In this document: positions 63,138 to 64,000 of the stretch, piece after piece
Layout: every line of letters starts with the position of its first letter
Position numbering within the stretch: the first letter of the stretch is position 1
NCBI GenBank assembly: GCA_017792465.1
Contig: CP051234.1
Coordinates: forward strand, 1,862,606 to 1,926,605
From: Filomicrobium sp.
GTDB taxonomy: Bacteria > Pseudomonadota > Alphaproteobacteria > Rhizobiales > Hyphomicrobiaceae
Length of the DNA: 64,000 nucleotides
Reading direction: 5' to 3'
Made by a program: the position numbers and the translations under genes
Notes under the pieces: generated by a model
Database searches by the model: none
The model's input: only the letters and a program-made list of their open reading frames with translations
Told to the model about the DNA's origin: nothing

Positions 63138-64000
63138 CTAGTTGGCTCGTGGCTCCAATCCGTATTCCTGCATTTTGCGGTAAAGCGTCGAGCGGCCGAT
63201 CTTCAGGCGCTTGGCGACTTCGGTCATGTGACCGCGATAACGGCCTAATGCCAGGCGGATCATGTCGGCTTCGATTTCATCAAGCGGGCGGATATCGCCT
63301 TCGCCGTCGATCGCCGGGATACCGAGCGAGCCGGTCTTGACTTCGACCGTGCGCGGGACGGTGGCTTCGGCGCCAAGCAGGGCCGGGCCGGTATAGGCTG
63401 GCTGCTTTTGCACCTGCGCCGGTGCGCTTGGCATTTCTGCCTTGAAGCCTTCGACATGGGCGGCGATCTGCGGGAACTCGTTCACCGTCAGCTCGGACCC
63501 GTCGGCTAGAACGACAGCACGGAAGACAGCGTTTTCCAGCTGGCGGACGTTGCCCGGCCACGAATAGGACATCAAAAGCTTCATCGCATCAGCCGTCAGG
63601 CCGGTGACGCGCTTGCCTTCTTCCGCGGTGAAGCGAGCCAGGAAATGGTTGGCAAGATCGGGCACGTCTTCGAGGCGCTCGCGCAGCGGCGGCACCCAGA
63701 TCGGGAACACGTTCAAGCGGTAATAGAGGTCTTCGCGGAACTTGCCTTCCTTGACGAGCGCGATCATGTCGCGATTGGTCGCGGAAACCAGGCGGAAATC
63801 AACCTTGGATGGTTTCTTCGACCCGACGGCGTCGACCTCGCCTTCCTGCAGCGCACGCAGCAGCTTGACCTGGACGTCGAGGGGAAGTTCTCCGACCTCG
63901 TCGAGGAACAGCGTCCCGCCGTCGGCTTCCTGGAACTTACCGATGCGCTTGTCGGTTGCGCCCGTGAAAGAGCCCTTCTCGTGGCCGAATAGAATGGATT
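63138..64000 (-). CDS. Partial sigma-54-dependent activator (AAA+ and Fis-type HTH)
   Basis: The gene runs off the right edge; about 287 C-terminal residues are present. The AAA+ domain shows the GAFTGA-type loop as [13 protein letters not shown] (Ser in place of Ala), [19 protein letters not shown] (Walker B), ATNRDM and [18 protein letters not shown], ending in [18 protein letters not shown]. After a linker of about 90 residues, a Fis-type helix-turn-helix [24 protein letters not shown] closes the protein. It activates promoters used by RNA polymerase with sigma-54. The N-terminal sensory domain, and thus the signal, lies outside the window. Confidence 0.92.
   Translation of the reverse strand, partial: SILFGHEKGSFTGATDKRIGKFQEADGGTLFLDEVGELPLDVQVKLLRALQEGEVDAVGSKKPSKVDFRLVSATNRDMIALVKEGKFREDLYYRLNVFPIWVPPLRERLEDVPDLANHFLARFTAEEGKRVTGLTADAMKLLMSYSWPGNVRQLENAVFRAVVLADGSELTVNEFPQIAAHVEGFKAEMPSAPAQVQKQPAYTGPALLGAEATVPRTVEVKTGSLGIPAIDGEGDIRPLDEIEADMIRLALGRYRGHMTEVAKRLKIGRSTLYRKMQEYGLEPRAN

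Overview
The window is a G+C-rich alphaproteobacterial chromosome segment, most likely Hyphomicrobiales (a Hyphomicrobiaceae-like genus is a guess from gene content). Pointers are GapR (DUF2312) beside DUF1244, the DUF1036-pyruvate kinase pair, a class I lysyl-tRNA synthetase, the MOFRL glycerate kinase, an OxyR with both redox cysteines, and a YkuD L,D-transpeptidase next to a DUF882 peptidase.

Layout. 1-3.2 kb: the N-terminal part of a large surface protein (intimin-like barrel plus beta-helix repeats) runs off the left edge, divergent from a CidA/LrgA-LrgB pair. 3.3-11.5 kb: a short-chain dehydrogenase with a fluoroacetate-dehalogenase-like hydrolase, then a GntR/HutC regulator with an inverted-repeat site before it, a complete DctP-DctQ-DctM TRAP transporter and a large DUF3604 protein. 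This reads as one uptake-and-catabolism locus. 11.6-20 kb: serine dehydratase, a MogA-like protein, a TauE/SafE permease, an ammonium transporter without an adjacent glnK, a MerR regulator fused to a P-loop domain, and a cysteine-rich DUF2325 coiled-coil protein. 20.2-24.2 kb: TonB-dependent receptor, two VOC proteins, a Sel1-repeat lipoprotein-like secreted protein.

24,589-40,225 is an integrated island of about 15.6 kb. It is bounded by a 14-bp direct repeat identical to the last 14 nt of tRNA-Ser(GGA), with the intact tRNA at the right end. An integrase sits at the left end, and a 19-bp arm-like motif lies just inside each end. The left half (+ strand) is a phage-satellite-like core: integrase, AlpA-type HTH, zinc-finger/Toprim primase, DUF3987 helicase-like protein and three orphan genes. 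The right half (- strand) is a tight four-gene operon: SNF2 translocase, beta-class DNA methyltransferase, DUF262/HNH protein and type III Res-like helicase-nuclease. This composite defence operon is the strongest candidate for an incompletely described system.

40.3-64 kb is ordinary chromosome: membrane proteins, MsrA, MepA, a fatty-acid/sterol hydroxylase-type protein, an MFS transporter, TerB, LysRS, a glycosyltransferase followed by def-fmt, GapR, DUF1244, glycerate kinase, DUF1036, pyruvate kinase, FolE, OxyR, two cell-wall enzymes, and the C-terminal part of a sigma-54 activator running off the right edge. No rRNA and no CRISPR array were seen; only one tRNA was recognised.
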